Notes: a model not told the origin generated them from the sequence alone. Numbered from the stretch's first letter, positions 26,406 through 35,011 are shown. The stretch: 50,072 bases of DNA from Streptomyces ureilyticus (GCF_011045025.1 NZ_JAAKZX010000052.1:1-50072); one strand, 5' to 3'. Translations and numbers: made by a program.

Positions 26406-26978
26406 ATGGTCAATCTGACGCGCATCTACACCAGGACCGGCGACCAGGGCACCACCGCCCTCGGCGACATGAGCCGGGTCGCCAAGACCGATCTGCGGAT
26501 CGCGGCGTACGCCGACGCCAATGAGGCGAACGCGGTGATCGGTACGGCGATCGCTCTCGGCGGGCTGGACGAGGAACTCGTCAAGGTCCTCACCCGCGTG
26601 GAGAACGATCTCTTCGACGTCGGGGCCGATCTGTCCACGCCCGTCGTCGAGAACCCGGAGTTCCCACCGCTGCGCGTCGAGCAGTTCTACATCGACAAGC
26701 TGGAGGCGGACTGCGACCGCTTCCTCGCCGAGCTGGAGAAGCTCCGCTCCTTCATCCTCCCCGGCGGCACGCCCGGCGCGGCCCTGCTGCACCAGGCGTG
26801 CACGGTCGTACGACGAGCGGAGCGGTCGACGTGGGCGGCCCTGGAGGTCCACGCTGACACCATGAACCCCCTCACCGCCACCTACCTCAACCGGCTGTCT
26901 GACCTGCTGTTCATCCTCGCGCGTTCCGCCAACAAGGAGGTCGGGGACGTGCTGTGGGTGCCGGGCGGGGAGCGTTGA
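26406..26978 (+). CDS. Cob(I)alamin adenosyltransferase, PduO/MMAB type
   Basis: A 190-residue enzyme that makes adenosylcobalamin from ATP and cob(I)alamin. The ATP-binding N-terminus is YTRTGDQGTTALGDMSRVAKTD. The helical bundle contains ENDLFDVGADLSTP and FILPGGTPGAALLHQACTVVRRAER, and ends LSDLLFILARSANKE, all diagnostic. It follows the exporter permease by 13 bases and may be read through from it. It serves methylmalonyl-CoA mutase together with MeaB and the epimerase at the left of the window. No cobalamin riboswitch is seen. Confidence 0.95.
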   Translation: MVNLTRIYTRTGDQGTTALGDMSRVAKTDLRIAAYADANEANAVIGTAIALGGLDEELVKVLTRVENDLFDVGADLSTPVVENPEFPPLRVEQFYIDKLEADCDRFLAELEKLRSFILPGGTPGAALLHQACTVVRRAERSTWAALEVHADTMNPLTATYLNRLSDLLFILARSANKEVGDVLWVPGGER

Positions 26979-26985
26979 GGCGCCC

Positions 26986-27183
26986 CTACCGGTTCCCTGC
27001 CGACGTGCGCGCCGTCTGGTAGAGGCCCGTCAGGACGAGCGCGCCCCCGACGCACATCATGACCACGCCGACCTTCGTCAGGGTGACGACCGGGGTCTCC
27101 ACATCCCCGGTGAACAGCCACAGAGGCAGGCCGATCGCAAAGGTGAGGATCCCCTCCAGCAGGTTCTTCGACGCCTGGCTCAT
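26986..27183 (-). CDS. Small two-helix membrane protein (DUF5708-like)
   Basis: A 65-residue protein with two hydrophobic segments, NLLEGILTFAIGLPLWLF and VVTLTKVGVVMMCVGGALVL. Its ATG overlaps the upstream gene's stop (ATGA), so it is co-translated with the larger membrane protein before it. The pattern fits the small DUF5708 family of streptomycetes, assigned from memory. Function is unknown. It ends 7 bases from the convergent adenosyltransferase gene. Confidence 0.75.
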   Translation of the reverse strand: MSQASKNLLEGILTFAIGLPLWLFTGDVETPVVTLTKVGVVMMCVGGALVLTGLYQTARTSAGNR

Positions 27184-27767
27184 GACCGGGCACTCTCCTT
27201 CCTTGTCGTGAGCGGGTGCTCCTCCTCGGTCCCGGCGGGCGCCTTCCTCTGCCAGATCGTGTAGGACAGGGCGATCAGGCCGTAGATGCCGATCGTGCGC
27301 ACCGCCACCCACTGGAAGGCCCGCAGGGAGCTGACGTCGCCGGAGTCGCCGACGTACCAGACGGCGAGCTGAAGGAGCGCCAGAGCCACGGCGCCCCCGA
27401 ACACCGCCCGCAGCCACAGCTTCGCCTCGTGGCGAGCGCGGGCACGGCCGTAGCGCGGCGGCTTCGTCGGGGGCGGGCCGCCGCCCAGGCGATGGGCCGC
27501 GTGGCCGTCGAGCCAGCGGATCGTGTAGTGGCCGAACGCCACCGTGTAGCCGATGTAGAGCGCCGCCAGGCCGTGCTCCCAGCTCGGCTCGGCGCCGTTC
27601 TTCAGGTCGATCGCCGTCGCGGCGAACAGGACCAGCTCCAGCACGGGCTCGCACAACAGCAGCACCACACTCGTACGGCGCCACTTCAGCAGGTAGCGGA
27701 CGGACAGGCCCAGCGCCAGCAGCACCCAGAACCCGACCTCGCAGGCGATGATCAAGCCGACGACCAC
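27180..27767 (-). CDS. Integral membrane protein of unknown function
   Basis: A 195-residue protein with a GTG start preceded by AAAGGAG. Four or five membrane segments are visible, for example VGLIIACEVGFWVLLALGL, VLLLCEPVLELVLFAATAI and AVRTIGIYGLIALSYTIW. A charged loop (PPTKPPRYGRARARHEAK) lies in the middle. I do not recognise a characterised family. It is coupled to the small DUF5708-like gene and diverges from the two-component genes. Confidence 0.82.
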   Translation of the reverse strand: MVVGLIIACEVGFWVLLALGLSVRYLLKWRRTSVVLLLCEPVLELVLFAATAIDLKNGAEPSWEHGLAALYIGYTVAFGHYTIRWLDGHAAHRLGGGPPPTKPPRYGRARARHEAKLWLRAVFGGAVALALLQLAVWYVGDSGDVSSLRAFQWVAVRTIGIYGLIALSYTIWQRKAPAGTEEEHPLTTRKESARS

Positions 27768-27919
27768 GGCTCACTCCTTTCGGTCACCCCTCAAGGCTCC
27801 TGCCGGGACGGGCGGCTTTCGTCGTCGGCGGTGACGAACTGGCGGTACATCGAAGGATGCAGTCCGGGACCCTCCGCGGGCATCACGCGGAGAGCGCCCG
27901 GCCCGTGTTGGATGGGGCC

Positions 27920-29158
27920 ATGGCCGTACGACTCCCCCGCCCGCACCGCTTCGACGTGTACGTCGCGTTGGCGGGCCTGCTCGGCGGGCTCGCAGTATGG
28001 GGCATCGGCGCGGCCACGCGGCCGCACGACGAACCGATCGTGCTCTGGCCGGGGCGCTGGGCACTCCTGCTGCCGCTCGTCGTGATGGCCGGCTGCGAGC
28101 TGCTGCGGCGGATCGCCCCGCTCACGGCGCTGCTGATCGGCACAGCTGCTCTGACCATCGACACGATGACTCAGGGCAACCTGATCACACTGCTGATGTT
28201 CACCGACCTCATGTACGCGGCCGTCCTGTACGGCCCGCCCGTGTGGGCCCGCCGCCTCCCGCGGATCACTGGCCTGCTCGCCGCGGCCTCGTCGGTGGTG
28301 CCGTTCGCGGTGTGGCGCGTGCCTCTGGCGCTCCTGATCGGGCTGGCAGTCGGCATCTTTGCGTTCAGCCCCGCTGCCACAGGCCTGATCGTCCGCAACC
28401 ACCGCGACGCCGCCGAAGCCGCCCGCCTGCGCGCCGAACAGACCGCCCTGCTCGCCGAGATCGACCGCACCCAGGCCGTCACCGCCGAACGCGCCCGGAT
28501 GGCAAGGGAGTTGCACGACATGGTGGCCAACCACCTGTCCGCGATCGCCATCCACTCCACGGCCGCGCTCTCGCTCGACGACGCGGACACGACGAAGCAG
28601 GCCCTCGGCATCATCCGGGTGAACAGCGTCGAGGGCCTGGCGGAGATGCGGCGGCTCATCGGGATCCTGCGGGACTCCAGCGGCGACACCGAGCCCTCGG
28701 CCGCCCCCACCCTCGACGGACTCGGCGCACTCGTCGACACCGCCCGCGCCAACGGCCTCGACGTCACGCTCGACACCACGCACGCAAAACTCCCCGCACC
28801 GGTCGAGCTCGCCGCGTACCGGATCGTCCAGGAGTCCCTGACCAACGCCCTCAAGCACGCCTCCCCCGGCCGGGTCACCGTGGCGCTCGCCCAGCAGGAC
28901 GGCACCCTGAGCCTGCGGGTGACCAGCCCGTACGGGGACCGCGACGGCCCGAGCGCCCCCGGCTCGGGCGCCGGCCTGGTCGGCATGCGGGAGCGGGTCG
29001 CTCTGCTGGGCGGCACCTTCGAGGCCGGGCCCGAAAGCGCACCCGACGCGGACGGCTCGGGCGACTCACACGACTCGCACGACTCGCACGGCTTTCGCGA
29101 CGGCAAGATCTGGACCGTACACGCCACCCTGCCGACCACCCTGGGAGGAACCGAATGA
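27920..29158 (+). CDS. NarL-type sensor histidine kinase
   Basis: A 412-residue kinase. The N-terminal half has four to five membrane segments (to about residue 157). A coiled linker follows, then the HisKA_3 dimerisation box ERARMARELHDMVANHLSAI with H199, and the HATPase domain with NALKHA and GLVGMRERVALLGG. A DSHDSHDSH low-complexity stretch sits just before the last strand. The ATG at 27920 is chosen; an in-frame GTG at 27905 is possible. Its stop overlaps the regulator start (ATGA). The signal is unknown. Confidence 0.92.
   Translation: MAVRLPRPHRFDVYVALAGLLGGLAVWGIGAATRPHDEPIVLWPGRWALLLPLVVMAGCELLRRIAPLTALLIGTAALTIDTMTQGNLITLLMFTDLMYAAVLYGPPVWARRLPRITGLLAAASSVVPFAVWRVPLALLIGLAVGIFAFSPAATGLIVRNHRDAAEAARLRAEQTALLAEIDRTQAVTAERARMARELHDMVANHLSAIAIHSTAALSLDDADTTKQALGIIRVNSVEGLAEMRRLIGILRDSSGDTEPSAAPTLDGLGALVDTARANGLDVTLDTTHAKLPAPVELAAYRIVQESLTNALKHASPGRVTVALAQQDGTLSLRVTSPYGDRDGPSAPGSGAGLVGMRERVALLGGTFEAGPESAPDADGSGDSHDSHDSHGFRDGKIWTVHATLPTTLGGTE
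29063..29089 (+). repeat. 9-bp tandem repeat in the kinase gene
   Basis: Three in-frame 9-bp units (GACTCACAC, GACTCGCAC, GACTCGCAC) encode DSH repeats just before the C-terminal strand of the kinase. Copy number may vary without breaking the frame. Confidence 0.75.
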
Positions 29159-29796
29159 TCCGCGTGCTCGTCGCCGAGGACCAGTCCGCCGTACGCGCCG
29201 GGCTCGTCCTCATTCTGCGCAGCGCGCCCGACATCGAGGTGGCCGGCGAGGCCGCGGACGGCGAGGAAGCGGTCGCCCTGGCGCGGGAGTTGAGGCCGGA
29301 CCTCGTCCTGATGGACGTCCAGATGCCCCGCCTCGACGGCGTCTCGGCCACCCGCCAGGTGGTCGACGAGGGCCTCGCCGACGTGCTCGTGCTGACCACC
29401 TTCGACCTCGACGAGTACGTCTTCGGAGCCCTGCGGGCCGGTGCCTCCGGCTTTCTGCTGAAGAACACCGAGGCGCAGGCTCTCATCGAAGCAGTCCGCA
29501 CGGTCGCGCGCGGCGAGGGCCTGATCGCGCCCGCGGTCACGCGACGCCTGATCGCCGAGTTCGCCGCGAAGCCCGTACGGGGTCCAGGGCCCGACCCGGC
29601 GGTCCTGGAATCCCTCACCCGCCGTGAACGCGAGGTGCTGTCCTGCCTCGGCGACGGACTGTCCAACGCGGAGATCGCCGGCCGCCTGGACATGGCCGAG
29701 GCCACGGTGAAGACCCACGTCAGCCGTCTGCTGGGGAAGTTGGAGCTGCGCAGCCGGGTGCAAGCGGCGGTGCTGGCGCAGGAGTTGGGGGTGTAG
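29155..29796 (+). CDS. NarL/LuxR-family response regulator
   Basis: A 213-residue regulator. In the receiver domain, phospho-acceptor D54 sits in LVLMDVQMPRLDG, with TTFDLDEYV and GFLLKN switch segments. The C-terminal LuxR helix-turn-helix reads LTRREREVLSCLGDGLSNAEIA and ATVKTHVSRLLGKL. GGGAGGAACCGA precedes the ATG. It is coupled to the kinase and is its evident partner. It lies upstream of the chitinase gene, but the latter has its own promoter and DasR-like operators, so regulation of the chitinase by this pair is not implied. Confidence 0.94.
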   Translation: MIRVLVAEDQSAVRAGLVLILRSAPDIEVAGEAADGEEAVALARELRPDLVLMDVQMPRLDGVSATRQVVDEGLADVLVLTTFDLDEYVFGALRAGASGFLLKNTEAQALIEAVRTVARGEGLIAPAVTRRLIAEFAAKPVRGPGPDPAVLESLTRREREVLSCLGDGLSNAEIAGRLDMAEATVKTHVSRLLGKLELRSRVQAAVLAQELGV

Positions 29797-29821
29797 CAAG
29801 TACGCCGCCGAGCACAGTCAG

Positions 29822-29854
29822 TGGTCTGGACCTATTGACCTATGGTCCAGACCT
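29822..29854. promoter_or_regulatory. Two DasR-like operators (dre) at the chitinase promoter
   Basis: TGGTCTGGACCT (29822-29833) and TGGTCCAGACCT (29843-29854) are near-palindromic direct repeats exactly 21 bp apart, on the same face of the helix. They match the TGGTCTAGACCA core of DasR-responsive elements and the direct repeats known from Streptomyces chitinase promoters. DasR represses until N-acetylglucosamine-derived phosphosugars accumulate. Confidence 0.85.
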
Positions 29855-29863
29855 TTCTATTGT
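29835..29863 (+). promoter_or_regulatory. Chitinase promoter (-35/-10)
   Basis: TTGACC (29835-29840), a 17-base spacer and TATTGT (29858-29863) make a good vegetative-sigma promoter. The second dre site occupies the spacer and the first ends next to the -35, so repressor and polymerase must compete. Confidence 0.75.
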
Positions 29864-29920
29864 CCAGCGCACCCCCCTCACACCGCTCTCAGCTCCCTCA
29901 CCTCTCCGAGGAGTCCCCGC

Positions 29921-31201
<1,281 letters not shown>

Positions 31202-31215
31202 TTTCTGGGCCGAGT

Positions 31216-31247
31216 TGACGCTCCCCCAGACTCGTCCGGGAGCGTCA
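31216..31247. terminator. Chitinase terminator hairpin 1
   Basis: TGACGCTCCC (31216-31225) pairs with GGGAGCGTCA (31238-31247), 15 bases after the chitinase stop. It is followed directly by a second, stronger hairpin. Confidence 0.75.
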
Positions 31248-31251
31248 CCCA

Positions 31252-31288
31252 ACGAGTAAATGTGGCCTTTCAGGCCACATTTACTCGT
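31252..31288. terminator. 17-bp perfect hairpin between chitinase and TIG gene
   Basis: ACGAGTAAATGTGGCCT and its exact complement flank a TTC loop. The stem has more A/T than most hairpins in this genome. It can end the chitinase message and, from the other strand, the TIG-repeat gene that stops at 31328. Confidence 0.8.
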
Positions 31289-31327
31289 CCCGGGGACCTC
31301 ACGCGCGGTTCGCGAACTCGCGGCGCA

Positions 31328-32614
31328 TCAGACAGCGGGCGCGGCGACTCGCGTGTACGTCAAGCCGTTACTGGTGCCGGCGGGTGTGGTCACCGTGACG
31401 AAGACCGACCCGGCGGTGTCTGTCGGCACGACGGTGGTGATCTGCGTCGGGGAGACCACGGTGAACGACGCGGGGACGGCATCGAACTGGACGCTGGTGG
31501 TGGTCGCGAGATTGTCGCCGGTCAGCGTGACCACCGTAGCGGTGTGCGCCGGTCCCCGGTCAGGCGCGAGGGAGACCAGCGCGGGGGCGTCCAGGAAGAC
31601 GTAGTCGACGGGGTTGCTGGTGCCTCCGGGAGTGGTCACCGTGACCTGCGTGACGCCGGGAGCATGGCTCGGGGTCACCGCGGTGAGCTGCGTGGCCGAG
31701 TCGACCGTGAACGAGGCCGCCTCCGCCCCGTCGAACAGCACCGCCGTCGCACCGAGAAGGCTGCTTCCGCTGAGCGTGACGGTGGTGCCGCCCGCGGTGG
31801 GTCCGGAGGGAGGGGCCAGCGCGGCCAGCGAGGGCGACTCGGCGTAGAAGAAGAACGCGTTGGGGTCGTCCGGGTTGCTGACGCCGCTGGGGCTGGTCAC
31901 CGTGACCGCCGCGGGGCCGGCCACGTGGGCGGGGGTCACCGCGGTGATCTGGGTGCTGCTGTCGACGGTGAACGAGGCCGCCGCCACCCCGCCGAACAAC
32001 ACCCCCGTCGCACCGGAGAAGTCCGTGCCCGTCAGCGTCACCGACGTCCCCCCGGAGGACGAGCCCTGATTCGGCGACAGGCCGGTGATGGAAGGTGCCG
32101 CGACGTAGGTGAAGGCAAGGGCGTTGCTGGTGCCGCCCGGAGTGGTCACGGTGACGTTGACCGGGCCGGCGGCGTGGGCCGGACTGACCGCGGTGATCTG
32201 GGTGCTGCTGTCGACGGTGAACGAGGCCGCCGCCACCCCGCCGAACAACACCCCCGTCGCACCGGAGAGCTTCGAGCCCGTCAGCGTCACCGACGTCCCC
32301 CCGGAGGACGAGCCCTGATTCGGCGACAGGTTCGAGAGGGTGGGCACCGGGCTGACATAGGTGAAGGGCACGAACTGGTTGCTGGTGCCCTGGGTCGTGG
32401 TGACGGTGACGTTCACGGTGCCGGTGCCCGAGGGAGTCACCGCCGTGAGCTTGGTGACGCCGTTGACGGTGGTCACGGTGAACGACGGGGCGGGCTTGGT
32501 TCCGAACCGGACGCTTGTCACGTTGGTGAAGCCGGTTCCGTTCACGGTGACGGTGGTACCACCCGCGGCCGGCCCCTCGTTGGGACTGACCGAAGTGACG
32601 ACAGGGGCAGCCAT
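31328..32614 (-). CDS. Five-repeat IPT/TIG-domain protein
   Basis: A 428-residue protein built entirely of five IPT/TIG immunoglobulin-like repeats of about 83-86 residues. Each begins like VTSVSPNEGPAAGGTTVTV and ends like VTVTTPGGTSN. It starts directly in the first repeat (MAAPVVTSVSP) with AAGGAG in front of the ATG. There is no signal peptide, membrane segment, anchor motif or enzymatic domain. Repeats 2 and 3 are nearly identical at DNA level, so recent duplication is likely. The fold is used for adhesion or polysaccharide contact elsewhere, but the role here is unknown. It follows a smaller paralogue on the same strand. Confidence 0.88.
   Translation of the reverse strand: MAAPVVTSVSPNEGPAAGGTTVTVNGTGFTNVTSVRFGTKPAPSFTVTTVNGVTKLTAVTPSGTGTVNVTVTTTQGTSNQFVPFTYVSPVPTLSNLSPNQGSSSGGTSVTLTGSKLSGATGVLFGGVAAASFTVDSSTQITAVSPAHAAGPVNVTVTTPGGTSNALAFTYVAAPSITGLSPNQGSSSGGTSVTLTGTDFSGATGVLFGGVAAASFTVDSSTQITAVTPAHVAGPAAVTVTSPSGVSNPDDPNAFFFYAESPSLAALAPPSGPTAGGTTVTLSGSSLLGATAVLFDGAEAASFTVDSATQLTAVTPSHAPGVTQVTVTTPGGTSNPVDYVFLDAPALVSLAPDRGPAHTATVVTLTGDNLATTTSVQFDAVPASFTVVSPTQITTVVPTDTAGSVFVTVTTPAGTSNGLTYTRVAAPAV
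31938..32330 (-). repeat. Near-identical 144-bp internal repeats, 249 bp apart
   Basis: 31938-32081 and 32187-32330 differ only in a few bases around the GAAGTCC/GAGCTTC position. The 249-bp period is 83 codons, one TIG unit. Such identity in a beta-repeat gene suggests recent unequal crossing-over or gene conversion. Confidence 0.85.
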
Positions 32615-32689
32615 GGCTGTACTCCTTCACGCGGGGGTGGGGAATCGAAGACGCGTGCAGCCACGTCATGGCGTGACTGCGAGGTCGAG

Positions 32690-32726
32690 CCCGTCCGGGC
32701 GGAGGGGGGACTGCCGCCCGGACGGG
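32690..32726. terminator. 13-bp hairpin between the two TIG genes
   Basis: CCCGTCCGGGCGG (32690-32702) pairs with CCGCCCGGACGGG (32714-32726). It lies 38 bases after the first TIG gene's stop and 76 before the next start, so it could terminate or attenuate read-through between them. Confidence 0.75.
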
Positions 32727-32764
32727 GGTTCATTACCTCCCTGTTGCGGAGGCGGTCAGACCGG

Positions 32765-33511
32765 TCAGATACCGGGGCCCGCGACGTAGGTGAAGCCGCC
32801 GACCGCGGTGTCCGACCCCGCGGGGTTGGTCACGACCACGTCGGCCGCTCCCGCGACACCGGGCGGAGTGACCGCGGACAGCGTGGTCGCGTTGATCACC
32901 GAGAACGGCGCCGCAGCGCCGCCGAAGGTGACCGAGTCCGTGCTGTCCAGGTTGGTTCCGGTGATGGTCACGGCCGTCCCGCCCTCGGTCGAACCCGAGG
33001 TCGGGCTGATGGTCCCGATCCCGGGGACGTCGACGTAGGTGTAGCTGAGGCCGTTGTTCGTGCCGCCCGCGGTGGTGACGCTCACCGACACCGGCCCGGC
33101 CGCCGCGCCCGCGGGCACCACGACGCTGAGCGAGCTGTCGGTGTTCACGGTCGGGGTGGCGGTGACCCCGCCGAATGAGACGCTGGTGGCCGTCGACAGG
33201 CCGGTGCCGTTGATGGTGATGGTGTTGCCGCCGGCCAGCGGCCCGGAGGTGGAGCCCAGGGACGACTTGAACGGGGCGCCGACGTAGAAGTACGACACCG
33301 GGTTGCTGGTTCCGCCCGGGGTGGTCACCGTGACGCCGACCGTGCCGGTTCCCGAGGGAGAGACGGCGGTGACCTGGGTCGGAGAGACGTTGGTGACGCT
33401 CGTGGCAGGTTTGCTGCCAAACGTCACCGCGCTGGTGCTGGACAGGTTCGTACCCGTGATGGTCACCAGGGTCCCGCCCCCGGTGGAACCCTGATTCGGA
33501 GAGATAGGCAT
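32765..33511 (-). CDS. Three-repeat IPT/TIG-domain protein
   Basis: A 248-residue protein of three IPT/TIG repeats, each with the pattern SPNQGSTGGGTLVTITG, SAVTFGSKPAT and VTTPGGTSN. It begins inside the fold (MPISPNQGS) with GAGGAG upstream of the ATG at 33511 and shows no signal peptide or membrane segment. It is paralogous to the five-repeat protein downstream on the same strand. Upstream lies a 0.9-kb region without a convincing gene. I can give no function; the absence of a secretion signal is odd for a TIG-only protein. Confidence 0.87.
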   Translation of the reverse strand: MPISPNQGSTGGGTLVTITGTNLSSTSAVTFGSKPATSVTNVSPTQVTAVSPSGTGTVGVTVTTPGGTSNPVSYFYVGAPFKSSLGSTSGPLAGGNTITINGTGLSTATSVSFGGVTATPTVNTDSSLSVVVPAGAAAGPVSVSVTTAGGTNNGLSYTYVDVPGIGTISPTSGSTEGGTAVTITGTNLDSTDSVTFGGAAAPFSVINATTLSAVTPPGVAGAADVVVTNPAGSDTAVGGFTYVAGPGI

Positions 33512-33703
33512 GAGGACACTCCTCGCTCGTTGATGGGGACATGCGAGGAACCGGCCGGAATGACGAGCCATCGACTGCCACGTCGTAGGAGTGGGACCGC
33601 CGCCAACAGGCACGCACGTCGGCCCTGCTCAACTCCTTCCGATGCGGCGAGCACCGATCAGCAGTGCAGCCACGCCCGGGTGAACGAACCGACGCAGGCG
33701 CCC

Positions 33704-33727
33704 CCGCACACCCAACCGGGTGTGCGG
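33704..33727. terminator. 10-bp hairpin upstream of the TIG genes
   Basis: CCGCACACCC and GGGTGTGCGG flank an AACC loop in a perfect stem. It lies about 190 bases upstream of the TIG gene start, so on the minus strand it could be a leader attenuator or the end of an upstream transcript. Confidence 0.6.
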
Positions 33728-33758
33728 CAGCCTTCACCATCTCCCCTGGGCAAGGAAA

Positions 33759-33819
33759 AACCGGCGAGCGCTGCCTGTCCGAACGTTCCCCCGGCTCGGG
33801 GATGGGCAGCCCGCCGGTT
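33759..33819. ncRNA. Candidate structured RNA or leader element
   Basis: Three stacked helices can be drawn: AACCGGC/GCCGGTT (outer), GCTGCC/GGCAGC (middle) and CCCCG/CGGGG with a GCT loop (inner), separated by small internal loops. With the hairpin at 33704-33727 it makes a compact folded region in the possible leader of the TIG transcript. It matches no riboswitch class that I recognise. Confidence 0.35.
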
Positions 33820-34283
33820 CACACTCTTAGTGACCCATACATCCAATCGAGTGACAAGAGGCTACCCACCCAGTCACCCGAAAGGAGTAGTACGGCGATG
33901 CGGGCCGACGTTGCGACGAGCATGTGGCCCGTCGGCGGCTGCGTCGCCGAAGCACACCCCGACGAATGCCAACTCGCCTGCCGCGGCGATTACCCTCCCC
34001 TGCTTTCCCCTTCGCACCGGCACACAGCCGGACGGTTCATACCGGGGGGCCGGTCCGCCTCAGTGGCGGGAATCCGTGAGAGCACTGGACCATTCGAGTG
34101 ACATATACCAAAAGCACTACGGCTGCCGGGGCGAGCGTGGCCTACTGGAATGGATCTGGCCGGTGGGCCGCCCATTCTCACCGGGGGATGCGGCAGTCGG
34201 CTACCTGCGGCTTTTCTGCAGAAGCACGGGTTACTGCGCCGACATACCGCGATGGGCACCCCCGGTCGAGAAATTGGATCCCG

Positions 34284-34315
34284 ATCAGCCGGCGCCGTGC
34301 GCGGCGCCGGCTGAT
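34284..34315. terminator. 13-bp hairpin downstream of the DUF2550 gene
   Basis: ATCAGCCGGCGCC and GGCGCCGGCTGAT flank a GTGCGC loop. It lies 120 bases past the DUF2550 stop on the minus strand and is the likely final terminator of that transcript. Confidence 0.75.
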
Positions 34316-34435
34316 TCGGCGGCCGGGTCACACCAGCGCGCCGCTCGCCTCCCAACCCGACATGTCAAGCAACTCTCACAGACGCAAAACTGCAATCCCG
34401 GCGAGGTTCTCACCCACGGGTGTGCTGCCGTTTTT

Positions 34436-34882
34436 CTAAGCCACATTGACTCGTTGCCCCGGCGGAGCCGCCTCCAGCCACGCGAGGAACCCGGTCAGCG
34501 CGTCCTCGCTCATCGCCAGCTCGAGGCGCGTACCCCGGTGGAGACAGGCGAGCACGATCGCGTCGGAGAGCAGCGCCAGCTCCTCCTCGCCTTCGGGGGC
34601 GCGGCGGCCGGCCACCTCGATGGCCGAGCGTTCCAGGATGCGGCGCGGGCGAGGAGCGTATGAGAAGACGCGGAACCATTCGATGCGGTCGCCGTTGTAG
34701 CGGGCGATTCCGTAGCCCCAGCCTTTGCCGCTGGTGTCGCTCTTCTCGGGGGTGTTCCAGCGGAGGCTGCAGTCGAAGGTGCCGCCGGAGCGCTGGATCA
34801 GTCTGCGGCGCACGCCGAAGACGAAGAGTCCGGCAGCCGCCAGCAGGATCACCAAGCCGCACACAGTCAGAGCGAGGGCCAT
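34436..34882 (-). CDS. DUF2550 membrane protein
   Basis: A 148-residue protein with one N-terminal membrane segment (MALALTVCGLVILLAAAGLFVFG) and a cytoplasmic domain with RSGGTFDCSLRW, RYNGDRIEWFRVFSY and ELAMSEDALTGFLAWLEAAPPGQ. It is a DUF2550 member of unknown function, found beside atpC in many actinomycetes. An AGGAGG lies nine bases before the ATG at 34882 and three before an in-frame GTG at 34888; I prefer the ATG. A strong hairpin separates it from atpC. Confidence 0.88.
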   Translation of the reverse strand: MALALTVCGLVILLAAAGLFVFGVRRRLIQRSGGTFDCSLRWNTPEKSDTSGKGWGYGIARYNGDRIEWFRVFSYAPRPRRILERSAIEVAGRRAPEGEEELALLSDAIVLACLHRGTRLELAMSEDALTGFLAWLEAAPPGQRVNVA

Positions 34883-34940
34883 CGACACCGACCTCCTCGT
34901 CTCCTAGGTAACGGAAAGGGAAAAAGCACCCGCATTGCCG

Positions 34941-34986
34941 CAGCCGCGGCCCGGTCCGGAGAAGGCTCCGGTCCTGGCCGCGGCTG
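34941..34986. terminator. atp operon terminator
   Basis: CAGCCGCGGCC (34941-34951) pairs with GGCCGCGGCTG (34976-34986). Inside it is a second stem, CCGGAG with CTCCGG. It is 25 bases past the atpC stop and probably ends most atp transcripts. Confidence 0.8.
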
Positions 34987-35011
34987 AGTCAAGTCCTGTG
35001 GCGCGCTGGTT

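Larger units (their letters stand above)
33512..34435. other. 0.9-kb gap without a convincing gene
   Basis: No reading frame here shows the strong third-position GC expected of this genome. The best candidate is a 67-codon frame at 33898-34101 (ATG behind AAAGGAG, MRADVATSMWPVGGCV), whose TGA overlaps a GTG opening a 113-codon frame to 34439 with poor codon bias; I do not call either. The gap holds three strong hairpins (33704-33727, 33759-33819, 34284-34315). A near-repeat CCA(A/T)TCGAGTGACA occurs at 33843-33856 and 34090-34103. It should contain the promoter of the TIG genes. Confidence 0.6.

Noticed and set aside
31262..33178. 638-codon plus-strand frame over the TIG genes
   Set aside because: It is a shadow of the minus-strand TIG repeats, which have ribosome sites, recognisable domains and proper codon bias.
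31328..33511. Regular DNA repeats that could suggest a CRISPR array
   Set aside because: The period (about 250 bp) and the in-frame beta-domain translation show coding repeats, not short repeats with unique spacers; no cas genes are near.
33690..33830. Known riboswitch (such as c-di-AMP type) upstream of the TIG genes
   Set aside because: The helices do not carry conserved sequence blocks of any class that I know, so it is only listed as a candidate structure.
33843..33877. BldD-like site from the GTGAC...GTCAC half-sites
   Set aside because: The spacing (17 bases between half-sites) and flanking bases do not fit a convincing BldD operator.
34098..34439. 113-codon frame overlapping the 67-codon frame by GTGA
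   Set aside because: Third-position GC is low for this genome, the frame runs through a terminator-like hairpin, and the protein has no recognisable feature.
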